A stretch of 64,000 nt of DNA from ZC4RG30 sp963812195. Lineage in GTDB: Bacteria > Pseudomonadota > Gammaproteobacteria > Steroidobacterales > Steroidobacteraceae. Shown here piece after piece: positions 16,660 to 25,696 of the stretch. Position 1 is the first letter of the stretch. Each line of letters opens with the position of its first letter. The notes beneath the pieces were generated by a model, which did not search any database, had not been told where the DNA came from, and saw only the letters and a list, made by a program, of their open reading frames with translations. A program made the translations under genes and the position numbers. The stretch is taken from positions 1-64,000 of the forward strand of contig CAWEUI010000022.1 of the NCBI GenBank assembly GCA_963812195.1. Direction: 5' to 3'.

Positions 16660-17919
16660 CTACTCGCCGGGTACGGCCCCGGCCCGGCGCAACGCCCGGA
16701 TCACGTCCGCCCCGCCCGGCTGCTGGAACACGCGCAGGTCGAACTCGGGCAGGATCGAGTACAGGTGATCGAAGATGTCCGCCTGGATACCTTCATACTC
16801 CGCCCAGACCGTGGTGGAGGTGAAACAATACATTTCCAGCGGCAGACCAGTGGGGCCGGGCTGCAACTGACGCACCATGCATGTCATTTCGTGGTGCACC
16901 CGCGGATGCGCGCGCAGATAGGCTTCCGCGTACGCACGGAACGTGCCGATGTTGGTAACGTGCCGCCCATTGACCCGATCCTGACCGGAGGCGAGCAGGG
17001 TCTTGTTGTACTCGGCGATCTCGGTACGCTTGGTTTCCAGGTACGGAACCAGCAACGTGAAGCGTGCCAGGCGATCACGCTCGGCGTCACTGAGGAATCT
17101 GACCGAGGACTGGTCCAGGTACAGGGCGCGCTTGATGCGCCGACCGCCGGACTCGGTCATGCCGCGCCAGTTCTTGAAACTCTCGTTGATCAGCCGCCAG
17201 GTCGGGATGGTGGTGATGGTCTTGTCCCAGTTGCGCACCTTCACCGTGTGCAACGAGATGTCGATGACGTCGCCGTCCGCGTTGAGCGCGGGCATCTCGA
17301 TCCAGTCGCCCACGTGCAGCATGTCGTTGCCGGCCAGCTGCATGCTGGCCACAAGTGACAGCAACGTATCCTTGAACACCAGCAGGAGCACGGCGGTCAT
17401 CGCGCCGAGACCGGAGAGCAGCAGCAGCGGATCGCGATTGAACAGGGCCGCGATGACCAGGATGCCGGCGACCATGAACACGCCGATCCGGAGCAGTTGC
17501 AGGTAACCCTTGATCGGGCGCGCCTGCGCCCGCTCGTGATCCATCTCCTCGTACAACGCCCCCACGGCGTCGAGCAACCGGCTCAGTGCCAGCGCGATGG
17601 TGAGCACGACGTAGGCGCTGGCCACGCCGCGCACCACGAGGGCGATGTCCTCGGGCAGGTGCGACATGTAGCCGACGCCGTAGTAGATGACCAGCGCCGG
17701 CACGGCGTGCGCCAGACGCTGGATCACGCCATGGCCGATCAGCGCCTCGTACCAGCCGGCGGGCATGCTGCGCATCGCGCGGCCGATCAGCCGCAGCAAC
17801 AGCGAATGGGTGATCTGGTTCGAAAGCCAGACAGCGGCTGTCAGCACGATGGCGCGGATGGCCGTGAGCAACCAGGGATGCTCCCGCAGTACCGCGAAAA
17901 TGGAATCGAGAACCTGCAT
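16660..17919 (-). CDS. MscS-type mechanosensitive channel (YbdG-like)
   Basis: About 419 residues. Several N-terminal membrane helices lead to the MscS pore and beta domain: SGLGAMTAVLLLVFKDTLLSLVASMQLAGNDMLHVGDWIEM, then VKVRNWDKTITTIPTWRLINESFKNWRGM. The cytosolic C-terminal domain with RFLSDAERDRLARFTLLVPYLETK and YLRAHPRVHHEMTCMVRQLQPGPTGLPLE is that of the YbdG subgroup, which protects against mild osmotic downshock. ATG at 17919 is the natural start. It diverges from the ATPase gene at 18017. Confidence 0.9.
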   Translation of the reverse strand: MQVLDSIFAVLREHPWLLTAIRAIVLTAAVWLSNQITHSLLLRLIGRAMRSMPAGWYEALIGHGVIQRLAHAVPALVIYYGVGYMSHLPEDIALVVRGVASAYVVLTIALALSRLLDAVGALYEEMDHERAQARPIKGYLQLLRIGVFMVAGILVIAALFNRDPLLLLSGLGAMTAVLLLVFKDTLLSLVASMQLAGNDMLHVGDWIEMPALNADGDVIDISLHTVKVRNWDKTITTIPTWRLINESFKNWRGMTESGGRRIKRALYLDQSSVRFLSDAERDRLARFTLLVPYLETKRTEIAEYNKTLLASGQDRVNGRHVTNIGTFRAYAEAYLRAHPRVHHEMTCMVRQLQPGPTGLPLEMYCFTSTTVWAEYEGIQADIFDHLYSILPEFDLRVFQQPGGADVIRALRRAGAVPGE

Positions 17920-18016
17920 GGGGGAGCGATTGTAGCCACCCGGGCGCCTCGGGCGGTACCGCGGATCTTTGCGGCTACAATCTGCGGCAGCCACAACTGG
18001 ATCCGCACCGCCACAC

Positions 18017-20431
18017 ATGAATCCCGATTACGAAAAGCTGGGGGCTTTCTATCTGGGCAAGGTCTTCGATGCCGCCAGCGCCACGCTCGCCCCGGAACCT
18101 CTGCTGTACGACTCGCGGGACCTGACCACGCACGCGGTGTGTGTGGGCATGACCGGCAGCGGCAAGACCGGCCTGTGCCTGGCGCTGCTGGAGGAAGCGG
18201 CCATCGACGGCGTTCCCGCCATCTGCATCGATCCGAAGGGCGACCTCGGCGACCTGATGCTGGCCTTTCCGGATCTCGCGCCGCGCGACTTCGCCGCGTG
18301 GGTGGATGGCGGTGAAGCGGCGCGCAAGGGGTTGTCGATCGATGACTATGCCGCGCAGGTCGCCGCGCAATGGCGCGCGGGTCTTGCCGATTGGGATCAA
18401 CCGCCCGAGCGTATCGGGAAATTCCGTGATGCGGCGGATGTGGCCATCTACACGCCGGGCTCGGACAGCGGCCTGCCGCTTTCGATCCTGCAGTCGCTGG
18501 CGCCACCACCGGCCGATCAGCTCACCGACACGGCGGCGCTGGCCGAGCGCATCGCTTCGATCGTTTCCGGCCTGCTTACGTTGCTGGGCCGCGACGCGGA
18601 TCCGCTCAAGAGCCGCGAGCACATCCTGCTGTCGAACCTTCTGGAGCGCGCCTGGCGGGAAGGTCACGCGGTGGATCTGGCTTCCCTGGTTGCGCTGGTG
18701 CAGAAGCCGGCGCTGGACAAGCTCGGCGCACTGGACCTGGAAACCTTCTTCCCCGCGAAGGACCGCATGGAGCTGGCGCTGGCCATCAACGGCCTGCTCG
18801 CCTCGCCGCGATTTGCCACCTGGACACACGGCGAGCCGCTGGATGCGCAGCGTCTGCTGTTCACGCCGGAGGGCAAGCCGCGCATCGCCGTCATCTCGAT
18901 CGCGCATCTGTCGGATGCCGAGCGCATGTTCGTGGTCACCTTGCTGCTGAACGAGGTGATCGGCTGGATGCGGCGCCAGCCCGGCACCTCTTCACTGCGC
19001 GCCATCCTCTACATGGACGAGATCTTCGGGTATTTCCCGCCAAGCGCGAATCCGCCGTCCAAACCGCCGATGCTCACGCTGCTGAAGCAGGCGCGAGCCT
19101 TCGGCGTTGGTTGCGTGCTCGCCACGCAGAATCCGGTGGACCTGGACTACAAGGGTCTCGGCAACACCGGCACCTGGTTGATCGGACGGCTGCAGACCGA
19201 GCGCGACCGCGACCGGCTGCTCGACGGACTGACCACTGCGCTGGCGGGCGAAGGTCCGTCGCGTGATGATCTCGCGCGTCTGCTCGGCGCATTGACCCAG
19301 CGCGTATTCCTGATGCGCAATGTGCACGAGGATGCCCCGGTGCTGCTCAAGAGTCGCTGGGCACTGTCCTATCTGCGTGGACCCCTGACGCCAGCGGAAA
19401 TCTCGCGGCTGATGAGTCCGCGCAGGCAGGCTGCGGCGGCTTCGGCCACACGGGAAACGGCCGCTGTGGGCGTCGCCGCACCGGCCCCGGCCACAGCGGT
19501 GACGCGTGCGCCCGTACCATCTGGCGTCGAGGAGAACTTCCTGCCGGTAAAGGGCGCCGCGGACGGCATCATCTACCGCCCCCGCGTGCAGGGACTGGCC
19601 AGACTCCACTATGTGGACAAACGTGCAGGGGTCGATGAATGGCAGACGGTTTGCCTGGCCGCACCGTTCTCCGACGATGGCAAGGGTGCCTTGTGGGATG
19701 AAGCGGTGGAGCTGGCTGGCGCAACCACGCGTGAACCGGTTGCCGGCGCGGGCTTCGCCGAGCTGCCCGCTGCCGCACAGCGCGCCGCGAGCTACACCCA
19801 ATGGGGCAAGACCCTGGCCGCGCAGCTCTACCAGAACCGGGCGCTGAAGCTGCTGGTCTGTGATGAGCTGAAGCAGACTTCCAGGGCAGGTGAATCCGCT
19901 GGCGACTTTCGCGCGCGACTGGCCCTGGCGACGCGCGAGCAGCGCGATGAGGAGGCCGAAAAGCTCCGGCAGAAATTTGCGCCACGCCTCGCGGGCCTGC
20001 AGGCGCAAAGGCAGCGCGCCCTGCAGCGCGTGGACCGGGAGAAGGGCCAGGCAACGCAGCAGAAATTGCAGGCGGCCATCTCCATCGGCGCCACCCTGCT
20101 CGGCGCCTTCCTCGGCCGCAAGGCGGTCTCGTCACGCAACATCGGGCGTGCCACGACCGCGGTCAGAAACACCGCGCGCATCGGCCGCGAGTCCGCCGAT
20201 GTGGATCGTGCCGAAGAATCAGCCGGGCAGATCGACCAGCGCATCACCGACCTGAATGCGGAGCTGGAAGCAGCCATCTCGGCGCTGGACACGCGACTGG
20301 ATCCACACAGCATTGCGCTGCGCGAATTGTCGATCGCGCCGCGAAAATCCGACATTGCCGTGGGCAAGGTGTTACTACTGTGGACGCCGTGGCGCACCGG
20401 CGCCGACGGATTTCCGGGCGAGGCTTTCTGA
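18017..20431 (+). CDS. HerA/FtsK-like ATP-binding protein with coiled-coil C-terminus
   Basis: 804 residues. An N-terminal P-loop ATPase of the DUF87/HerA-like class: Walker A GMTGSGKT (44-51), AICIDPKGDLGDL just after, Walker B RAILYMDEIFGYFPP (about 328-342), and the sensor-like segment VGCVLATQNPVDLDYKGLGN. A Pro/Ala linker (about 475-515) leads to a helical C-terminal half with long charged stretches and a short Gly/Ala-rich hydrophobic segment (about 693-705). ATG at 18017 chosen. Such proteins are annotated only as ATP-binding; a DNA or envelope role is possible but not shown here. The stop is one base before yajQ. Confidence 0.8.
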   Translation: MNPDYEKLGAFYLGKVFDAASATLAPEPLLYDSRDLTTHAVCVGMTGSGKTGLCLALLEEAAIDGVPAICIDPKGDLGDLMLAFPDLAPRDFAAWVDGGEAARKGLSIDDYAAQVAAQWRAGLADWDQPPERIGKFRDAADVAIYTPGSDSGLPLSILQSLAPPPADQLTDTAALAERIASIVSGLLTLLGRDADPLKSREHILLSNLLERAWREGHAVDLASLVALVQKPALDKLGALDLETFFPAKDRMELALAINGLLASPRFATWTHGEPLDAQRLLFTPEGKPRIAVISIAHLSDAERMFVVTLLLNEVIGWMRRQPGTSSLRAILYMDEIFGYFPPSANPPSKPPMLTLLKQARAFGVGCVLATQNPVDLDYKGLGNTGTWLIGRLQTERDRDRLLDGLTTALAGEGPSRDDLARLLGALTQRVFLMRNVHEDAPVLLKSRWALSYLRGPLTPAEISRLMSPRRQAAAASATRETAAVGVAAPAPATAVTRAPVPSGVEENFLPVKGAADGIIYRPRVQGLARLHYVDKRAGVDEWQTVCLAAPFSDDGKGALWDEAVELAGATTREPVAGAGFAELPAAAQRAASYTQWGKTLAAQLYQNRALKLLVCDELKQTSRAGESAGDFRARLALATREQRDEEAEKLRQKFAPRLAGLQAQRQRALQRVDREKGQATQQKLQAAISIGATLLGAFLGRKAVSSRNIGRATTAVRNTARIGRESADVDRAEESAGQIDQRITDLNAELEAAISALDTRLDPHSIALRELSIAPRKSDIAVGKVLLLWTPWRTGADGFPGEAF

Positions 20432-20432
20432 C

Positions 20433-20924
20433 ATGCCATCCTTCGACGCTGTCTCCGAACTGAATGGGCATGAGGTCACCAACGCGGTGGACCAGGCCAA
20501 CCGTGAGCTCGAACAACGCTTCGATTTCCGCGGCACCGGCGCCACCTACAGCCGGGAAGACAAGGAGCCCTTCGTGATCACCATGAAGGCGCAGGCCGAG
20601 TATCAGCTCAAGCAGATGCTGGACATACTGCGGCTGCGCCTGGCCAAACGCGGCGTCGACGTGAACTGCCTGGACGTGCAGGACATCGACAAGAACCTGG
20701 GCGGAGCGCGCCAGAAGGTGGTCCTCAAGCACGGCATCGACCACGAAATCGGCAAGAAGATCGTCAAGCAGCTCAAGGATGCGGGTCTGAAGGTGCAGGC
20801 ACAGATCCAGGGCGACAAGGTGCGGGTGACCGGCAAGAAGAAGGACGACCTGCAGGCGGCCATCGCACAACTGCGCAACGCTGACGCGGGAGTGCCGCTG
20901 CAATTCGACAACTTCCGTGACTGA
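20433..20924 (+). CDS. yajQ: YajQ family cyclic-di-GMP/nucleotide-binding protein
   Basis: 163 residues: MPSFDAVSELNGHEVTNAVDQ, the RFDFRGTGA motif, DIDKNLGGARQKVVLKHGI, KDAGLKVQAQIQGDKVRVTGKK and the terminal PLQFDNFRD. It is a near-canonical DUF520 protein. In Xanthomonas the homologue binds cyclic di-GMP and acts with a transcription regulator; whether that holds here is inference. One base after the ATPase gene and 3 bases before a histidine kinase, so possibly one unit. Confidence 0.96.
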   Translation: MPSFDAVSELNGHEVTNAVDQANRELEQRFDFRGTGATYSREDKEPFVITMKAQAEYQLKQMLDILRLRLAKRGVDVNCLDVQDIDKNLGGARQKVVLKHGIDHEIGKKIVKQLKDAGLKVQAQIQGDKVRVTGKKKDDLQAAIAQLRNADAGVPLQFDNFRD

Positions 20925-20927
20925 GCA

Positions 20928-22307
20928 GTGAAGGATTCACCTTCGGCGCTGGGGCGACTGTTTTCGTGGGGGATCAACCGTCGCTACATCCTGCTGGCGC
21001 TGTTCCTGCTGATCGCGCTGCTGGTGCTGGAATACGCCATTACCGCGATGCGCCGCGCCGACGCCAGGGATCTGGCCGACACCGTGCGCCAGCGCCAGGA
21101 CCTGATCCATCTGCTCGACGAAGCCTCCTTCGGCGTCATGGATGCGGAAAGCGCACAGCGCGGATTCCTGCTGACCGACGACGAGAAGTACCTGCCGCCG
21201 CTGGAGTCGGGTCTCGCCCAGACCACGAAGCGGCTGGACGAGCTGCGCCGGCGCTACCGCAGCATCGATCCCCGGCAGCTGGCCGTTCTGGACGACGTCA
21301 GCAGGAACCTGGAGATCAAGTCGCGGGAAATGCGCCAGTCCGTCGCGTTGCTCAAGGCGGGCAGAAAGCCGCAGGCGCTGGCGATCGTCAGATCCGACCT
21401 CGGCCTGAAGCAGATGCGGGCCATCCGTACCGCGCTGGAATCCCTGCGCGCGCGCGAGAGATCCAGCGTTCTGGTGGGGCTTGACGCCTGGAAGCAGGCG
21501 ACCCACGTCAACACCCTTATCAACACCTGGAATCTGGTCTTCACCGTCGGCATCGTGCTGGTTCTCGGCCTGCTGATCGCCCGCGACATCCGTCGCCGCG
21601 AGGGCTACGCCCGGGATCTGGCCACGCAGATCGAGGCGCGTACCTTCGAGATCCGCGACCTGAGCCGCCACATGAGCAAGGTGGCCGAAGCGGAAAAGCA
21701 CGCGTTGTCGCGCGAGCTGCACGATGAGCTCGGCGGCTTGCTGGTGGCGATGCGCATGGATCTGGCGCAACTGCGCAAGCAGCTCGGCCCGGTGAGCGAC
21801 CCGGCGCTGCAGACACGCTGGAAGCGCATCGACCAGGCGCTGACCCAGGGCATCGAGCTCAAGCGCCGGGTCATCGAGGACCTGCGACCGACCCTGCTGG
21901 ACAACATGGGCCTGTTCTCGGCGTTGCGCTGGCTGGCCACGGAGCGTTGCGAGCAGGCGCAGCTGAAGCTGCAGATGCAGGGACTGGACACGGACATCGA
22001 CATTCCATCGGACACCGCGCTGGCCGTGTTCCGCACCGTGCAGGAAGCCATTGCCAACGTGGTCAAGCATGCCGGTGCGTCCAGTCTGCAGTTGCGGGCC
22101 ACGACAAACGGTGAGCTGCGGCTGGAGATCGCCGACGACGGCAGTGGCATGCCCGCCGAAGCGGACCAGATCGGCGCGCACGGGCTCAAGCAGATGCGAT
22201 TCCGCATGGAAGCGGTGGGTGGAGATCTCCACATCAGGGCAAACACACCGCACGGCACGATCATCGTGCTGTCGGTAGCCCTGCAGCACAGCGCTGGACG
22301 CGGCTAG
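20928..22307 (+). CDS. CHASE3 sensor histidine kinase (NarL/DegS type)
   Basis: 459 residues, GTG start at 20928. TM helix about 20-38; periplasmic CHASE3-like domain 45-195 (SFGVMDAESAQRGFLLTDDEKYL is its hallmark); TM helix about 203-218; HisKA_3 dimerisation domain with the phospho-acceptor in ALSRELHDELGG (His265); HATPase domain with VQEAIANVVKHAGA (N box) and IADDGSGMP, GLKQMRFRMEAVGG (G boxes). This subfamily usually pairs with LuxR/NarL-type response regulators. Just such a gene faces it at 22690-23328, with a lone receiver protein between; the 3' end overlaps that receiver gene by 4 bases. Confidence 0.93.
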   Translation: MKDSPSALGRLFSWGINRRYILLALFLLIALLVLEYAITAMRRADARDLADTVRQRQDLIHLLDEASFGVMDAESAQRGFLLTDDEKYLPPLESGLAQTTKRLDELRRRYRSIDPRQLAVLDDVSRNLEIKSREMRQSVALLKAGRKPQALAIVRSDLGLKQMRAIRTALESLRARERSSVLVGLDAWKQATHVNTLINTWNLVFTVGIVLVLGLLIARDIRRREGYARDLATQIEARTFEIRDLSRHMSKVAEAEKHALSRELHDELGGLLVAMRMDLAQLRKQLGPVSDPALQTRWKRIDQALTQGIELKRRVIEDLRPTLLDNMGLFSALRWLATERCEQAQLKLQMQGLDTDIDIPSDTALAVFRTVQEAIANVVKHAGASSLQLRATTNGELRLEIADDGSGMPAEADQIGAHGLKQMRFRMEAVGGDLHIRANTPHGTIIVLSVALQHSAGRG

Positions 22308-22690
22308 GACAGCCCGGGCCGGAAGCCGGCCAGGATTTCGGGCAGCCGGTCCAGGTCCTCTGCCTTGTTCAGAAAGTACTCGACGCCCAGCTGGGCGGCA
22401 CGTTCGCGGTACTGCGGCAAGGTGTAATTGGTCACCACGATGGTCGGCGGCCGCTGCGCGCCAATGGATTCGAGTACCCCGAATCCGGTGCCCCTCTTCA
22501 ACTGCAGGTCGAGTACCAGCAGGTCGATGGGGGTCTGCTGCAGAACGCGCACCGCGGCCGGTTCGTCTTCGACCGTGGCCACCACGCGCAGACCTTCCTC
22601 TACCAGCAGCTCGCGCAGGCGCTCGGCGATGCGTGGTGAATCCTCGACCAGCAGCACGGCACGGCCGGCATTCACCGCTGCCTCGTCCAT
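22304..22690 (-). CDS. Single-domain response regulator
   Basis: 128 residues, receiver domain only: acidic pair VEDSPR, phospho-acceptor Asp61 in LLVLDLQL, and a switch residue in VVTNYTLPQYR. The usual Lys at the end of beta5 appears as FLNKAED. There is no output domain, so it likely passes phosphoryl groups or binds a partner. ATG at 22690 overlaps the stop of the LuxR-type regulator (ATGA), and the two are surely co-translated. The pair converges on the CHASE3 kinase. Confidence 0.9.
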   Translation of the reverse strand: MDEAAVNAGRAVLLVEDSPRIAERLRELLVEEGLRVVATVEDEPAAVRVLQQTPIDLLVLDLQLKRGTGFGVLESIGAQRPPTIVVTNYTLPQYRERAAQLGVEYFLNKAEDLDRLPEILAGFRPGLS

Positions 22691-23328
22691 CAGTTCATCA
22701 ACCCGTTGCGCAGCGCGTAGGTGGTCATTTCGGCATTCGACTTGAAGCACATCTTCTCCAGTACTCTGGTCCGGTAAGTACTGATGGTCTTCACGCTCAG
22801 CGAGAGCTCGTGGGCGATTTCCGAAACCGACTGCCCAACGGCCAGCTTGCGGAAGATCTGGAATTCGCGTTCGGAGAGACCCTCGTGCAAGGGCCGTTCG
22901 TCCTGGTGGTCCAGGTCCGCGGCCAGCTGTTCGGCCAGGCCGGTGCTGATGTAATGCCTGCCGGCCATGACCCTGGCGACGGCCTTCAACAATTCCTCGG
23001 GCGAGCCGTCCTTGGACAGATACCCGCCGGCTCCGGCCTTCAGCACATTCACCGCATACTGGCGTTCCGGAAATCCGCTGAGCACCAGCACGCGCACTTC
23101 CGGATAGGAGGCACGCACGTGCCTGAGGATGTCCAGACCGCCGCGGTCGGGCATGTTGATATCGAGGATCAGCAGGTCGGTGGGATCAGCGCGCAGCATG
23201 TCGAGCACCTGCGTGCCGCTGGCCGCCTCGGCGATCTCACTGAAGCTGCCGCTCTCCTGCAGGTACTGACGCAGCCCCGCCCGTACCAGCGCGTGATCAT
23301 CCGCGATCAGGACCCGTGCCATGCCCAT
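22690..23328 (-). CDS. LuxR/NarL family response regulator
   Basis: 212 residues. Receiver domain: ADDHALVR, Asp56 in LLILDINMP, LSGFPERQ, LSKDGS. C-terminal LuxR-type helix-turn-helix: LSEREFQIFRKLAVGQSVSEIAHELSLSVKTISTYRTRVLEKM. A DNA-binding partner for the CHASE3 kinase is expected from gene order and subfamily. ATG 23328 or 23322 are equally possible starts. Confidence 0.93.
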   Translation of the reverse strand: MGMARVLIADDHALVRAGLRQYLQESGSFSEIAEAASGTQVLDMLRADPTDLLILDINMPDRGGLDILRHVRASYPEVRVLVLSGFPERQYAVNVLKAGAGGYLSKDGSPEELLKAVARVMAGRHYISTGLAEQLAADLDHQDERPLHEGLSEREFQIFRKLAVGQSVSEIAHELSLSVKTISTYRTRVLEKMCFKSNAEMTTYALRNGLMN

Positions 23329-23380
23329 CTCCAGCTTGCACCCTGCTGCTGCGATTATCGCCCGGTTACGCTCGTCGCGC

Positions 23381-23821
23381 TCAGCGCTGTCGTGCTACGC
23401 CGCGCGCAAGGCGTCCGCGCACCCACAGCGTAGTGATGGCGGGCAGCGCAGCCACCGCGAAGCGCATGGCGGCACTGCGCGGAAAGACGTCGGGATCGGG
23501 CTCGTGCGCGGCACCGGCGTTGCGCAGTGCACGCGCGTCCCTGGTCCTTGCCATGGCACCAAGTGCCGCCAGGACGGATGCGATCAACAGCACCAGGCCG
23601 CTGACCACGAGGTACGTAACCAGCCATGGCGTGTACCAGAGCGCCACCAGGCCCGCCACCCACAGCACGGCACATCCGGCGAGGCAGGCGATTGCCGCCA
23701 CCACTGCCAGTACCACGCGGCGGATCGATGCCTTGAGATACTCGTTCTGCACTGCCGTATCGGGATTGCGCCAGGTTCCCTGGTGCCCGGCCAGCGCCAG
23801 CAGCAGAGCCCGCACGTACAC
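23381..23821 (-). CDS. Two-helix membrane protein, YqjE/phage-holin-like
   Basis: About 146 residues with two adjacent hydrophobic segments (VVLAVVAAIACLAGCAVLW and WLVTYLVVSGLVLLIASVL), the layout of the YqjE/DUF1469-like family. GTG at 23821 follows the DUF883 stop by 2 bases, matching the yqjD-yqjE pair of enterobacteria. The family name is from memory; no catalytic residues. The C-terminal basic tail may be cytoplasmic. Confidence 0.6.
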   Translation of the reverse strand: MYVRALLLALAGHQGTWRNPDTAVQNEYLKASIRRVVLAVVAAIACLAGCAVLWVAGLVALWYTPWLVTYLVVSGLVLLIASVLAALGAMARTRDARALRNAGAAHEPDPDVFPRSAAMRFAVAALPAITTLWVRGRLARGVARQR

Positions 23822-23823
23822 GC

Positions 23824-24183
23824 CTACTTCCGGCTGCCGCGCAGCAGCGCGCCCAGCAACAAGCCGATGGTGGCAGTGGTGCCGATCACAAGCCACGGGT
23901 TGCGATGCACGTATTCGTCGGTGACCGTCGCGGCGCGACGCGTGTTGTCGAGCGCCGCCTGTGTACCGCTGCGCGTAGTGGCCCGCGCGCGTTCGATGGA
24001 AGACTCCACCTTGCTGCGCAATTGGGAAATGTCCGGTTCATCCATGCCGGAGACCCGTTGCAGCAGCTCTTCGACGTCGTCGAAAAACTTCTGCATCTGA
24101 CCCACTTTGCGGCGCATGGCTTCCTCGGCCCTGGCCCCGGTGTCGTGCCCGTTTCCGCTGATGCTTTCTGTTCTGGTCGACAT
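23824..24183 (-). CDS. DUF883 (ElaB/YqjD-like) membrane-anchored protein
   Basis: 119 residues: an amphipathic helical body (FFDDVEELLQRVSGM, SQLRSKVESSIERARATTRS) and the C-terminal family signature YVHRNPWLVIGTTATIGLLLGALL with one membrane anchor. In E. coli such proteins bind ribosomes at the membrane in stationary phase. GGAGGAA precedes ATG 24183. Probably co-transcribed with the two-helix protein that follows. Confidence 0.88.
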   Translation of the reverse strand: MSTRTESISGNGHDTGARAEEAMRRKVGQMQKFFDDVEELLQRVSGMDEPDISQLRSKVESSIERARATTRSGTQAALDNTRRAATVTDEYVHRNPWLVIGTTATIGLLLGALLRGSRK

Positions 24184-24420
24184 GATCCATTCCTCCAGTT
24201 CTGTTTCGTAAAGAGATGAATGGCGTGACCGCCTCCCGGCTGGCCCGCCGCAACTGCCGTCAGCATCGCGCAGCGGGCGTTGCGCGGCTGTAGGGGACGG
24301 CCTGCGACCGCGTGTAGGACTATGCCGACGCATTTCTCTGCAATCGCCCCCGTTTGACACGCCCTTCGAACGGGCTGGTCCGCCGCAGAATTGCCTCCAC
24401 CGCAAGCCAGGGATGGCCCC

Positions 24421-25695
24421 ATGTCGCAGGACTTGTTTCGCAGGGAAGTGATCGAGGCACGGCGCACCGGCTGGCTGGGCGGGATTGCGCTGACCCAACC
24501 GCTGCGCCTGCGGGTGCTCGCCGTGCTGGCCTGCCTGGGCGCACTGACCATCGCGCTGTATCTGGCCTTCGGCACATACACGCGGCGCGCCAACGTGCCG
24601 GGCAGGCTGGTGCCAACACGGGGCCTGGCCCGCGTACTGGCGCCGGCCGCCGGCGTGATAAGCGAGCTGCCAGTCGCCGAAGGTGCGCATGTCACGGCGG
24701 GCCAGAAGCTCGCGGTGATCGCCGTGCCGCGCGTTACCGTGGCCCGGGGGCCGGCGGCCACCGATCTGGAAGCCAGCCTGCGCGGACGCGAGCAAGGCGT
24801 GCAATCCGCGCGGGAGGGCCAGCTGCATGCGATCGATGCCGAAGCCGCAGGGCTCAAGGCACAGCTCGCCGCAACCCGCAGTGAGCTCACTGAACTTGAG
24901 GCGGAAATCGACACGCGCGAGCAACAGATGCGTATCAGCGAGTCAACGCTGGGGCGCATGCGCGAACTGGCCGCCCGGAAGTACGTGAGCCAGTTGCAAC
25001 TCAGCGAGCGGCAATCCGCGCTGCTGGACCTCACCGGCACCCTGCAGGAGCTGCGACGGCAGCGCGGCGCAACCCGGCGCGAAATCCTGCAATTGCAGCA
25101 GTCACTCCAGGAACTGCCGGGCCGTCGCAGGAGCGTGCAAGCCGGTGCCAGGCGCGACCTGGCCGCACTGGCACAGGAACGCGTGGAAATGAATGCTTCC
25201 GGCATGCTGGTCATCACCGCACCGCTATCCGGAGTAGTCGCGACTCAGATCGCCGAGGCAGGCCAGGCTGTGCAGCAAGGGCAGCCGCTGCTCACGGTGT
25301 TGCCGGGCAGTGGACGCCTCGAAGCCGAGCTGCTGGTGCCGAGCCGTGCGGTCGGCTTCGTTGCGCCGGGCGATACGGTCTTGCTGCGCTACCAGGCTTA
25401 CCCCTGGCAGAAGTTCGGCCACCAGCCTGGTCGGGTCAGTGCGGTAAGTCGCAGCGCCCTGAGCACGGGCGAAGTGGCAGCGCTGCTTGGCAACGCGGGC
25501 AGCCCTCAACCCCTGTATCGCGTGAAGGTGGCGCTGGCCAGGCAGAGCGTGCGGGCCTACGGCCGGGCCGCGGCCCTGAAGCCCGGCATGCTGCTGGACG
25601 CGGACATCCTCGGCGAGACGCGCCGGCTCTGGGAATGGCTGTTCGAACCGCTGGTCTCGCTTCGGGAACGTATCACCACCAACAAGGAGAGCTGA
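24421..25695 (+). CDS. HlyD-type periplasmic adaptor of a peptide exporter
   Basis: 424 residues. One N-terminal membrane helix (LRVLAVLACLGALTIALYLAF, about 28-50), then a lipoyl-type half motif (GVISELPVAEGAHVTAGQ), a long coiled-coil hairpin (about 110-265), the second lipoyl half (SGVVATQIAEAGQAVQQGQPL) and a beta-barrel part with PGDTVLLRYQAYPWQKFG. That pattern is typical of adaptors serving C39-peptidase ABC exporters such as CvaA/RaxA. ATG 24421 chosen. Two small peptide genes, a small membrane protein and the C39 exporter follow on the same strand. No outer-membrane TolC gene is seen nearby. Confidence 0.9.
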   Translation: MSQDLFRREVIEARRTGWLGGIALTQPLRLRVLAVLACLGALTIALYLAFGTYTRRANVPGRLVPTRGLARVLAPAAGVISELPVAEGAHVTAGQKLAVIAVPRVTVARGPAATDLEASLRGREQGVQSAREGQLHAIDAEAAGLKAQLAATRSELTELEAEIDTREQQMRISESTLGRMRELAARKYVSQLQLSERQSALLDLTGTLQELRRQRGATRREILQLQQSLQELPGRRRSVQAGARRDLAALAQERVEMNASGMLVITAPLSGVVATQIAEAGQAVQQGQPLLTVLPGSGRLEAELLVPSRAVGFVAPGDTVLLRYQAYPWQKFGHQPGRVSAVSRSALSTGEVAALLGNAGSPQPLYRVKVALARQSVRAYGRAAALKPGMLLDADILGETRRLWEWLFEPLVSLRERITTNKES

Positions 25696-25696
25696 C

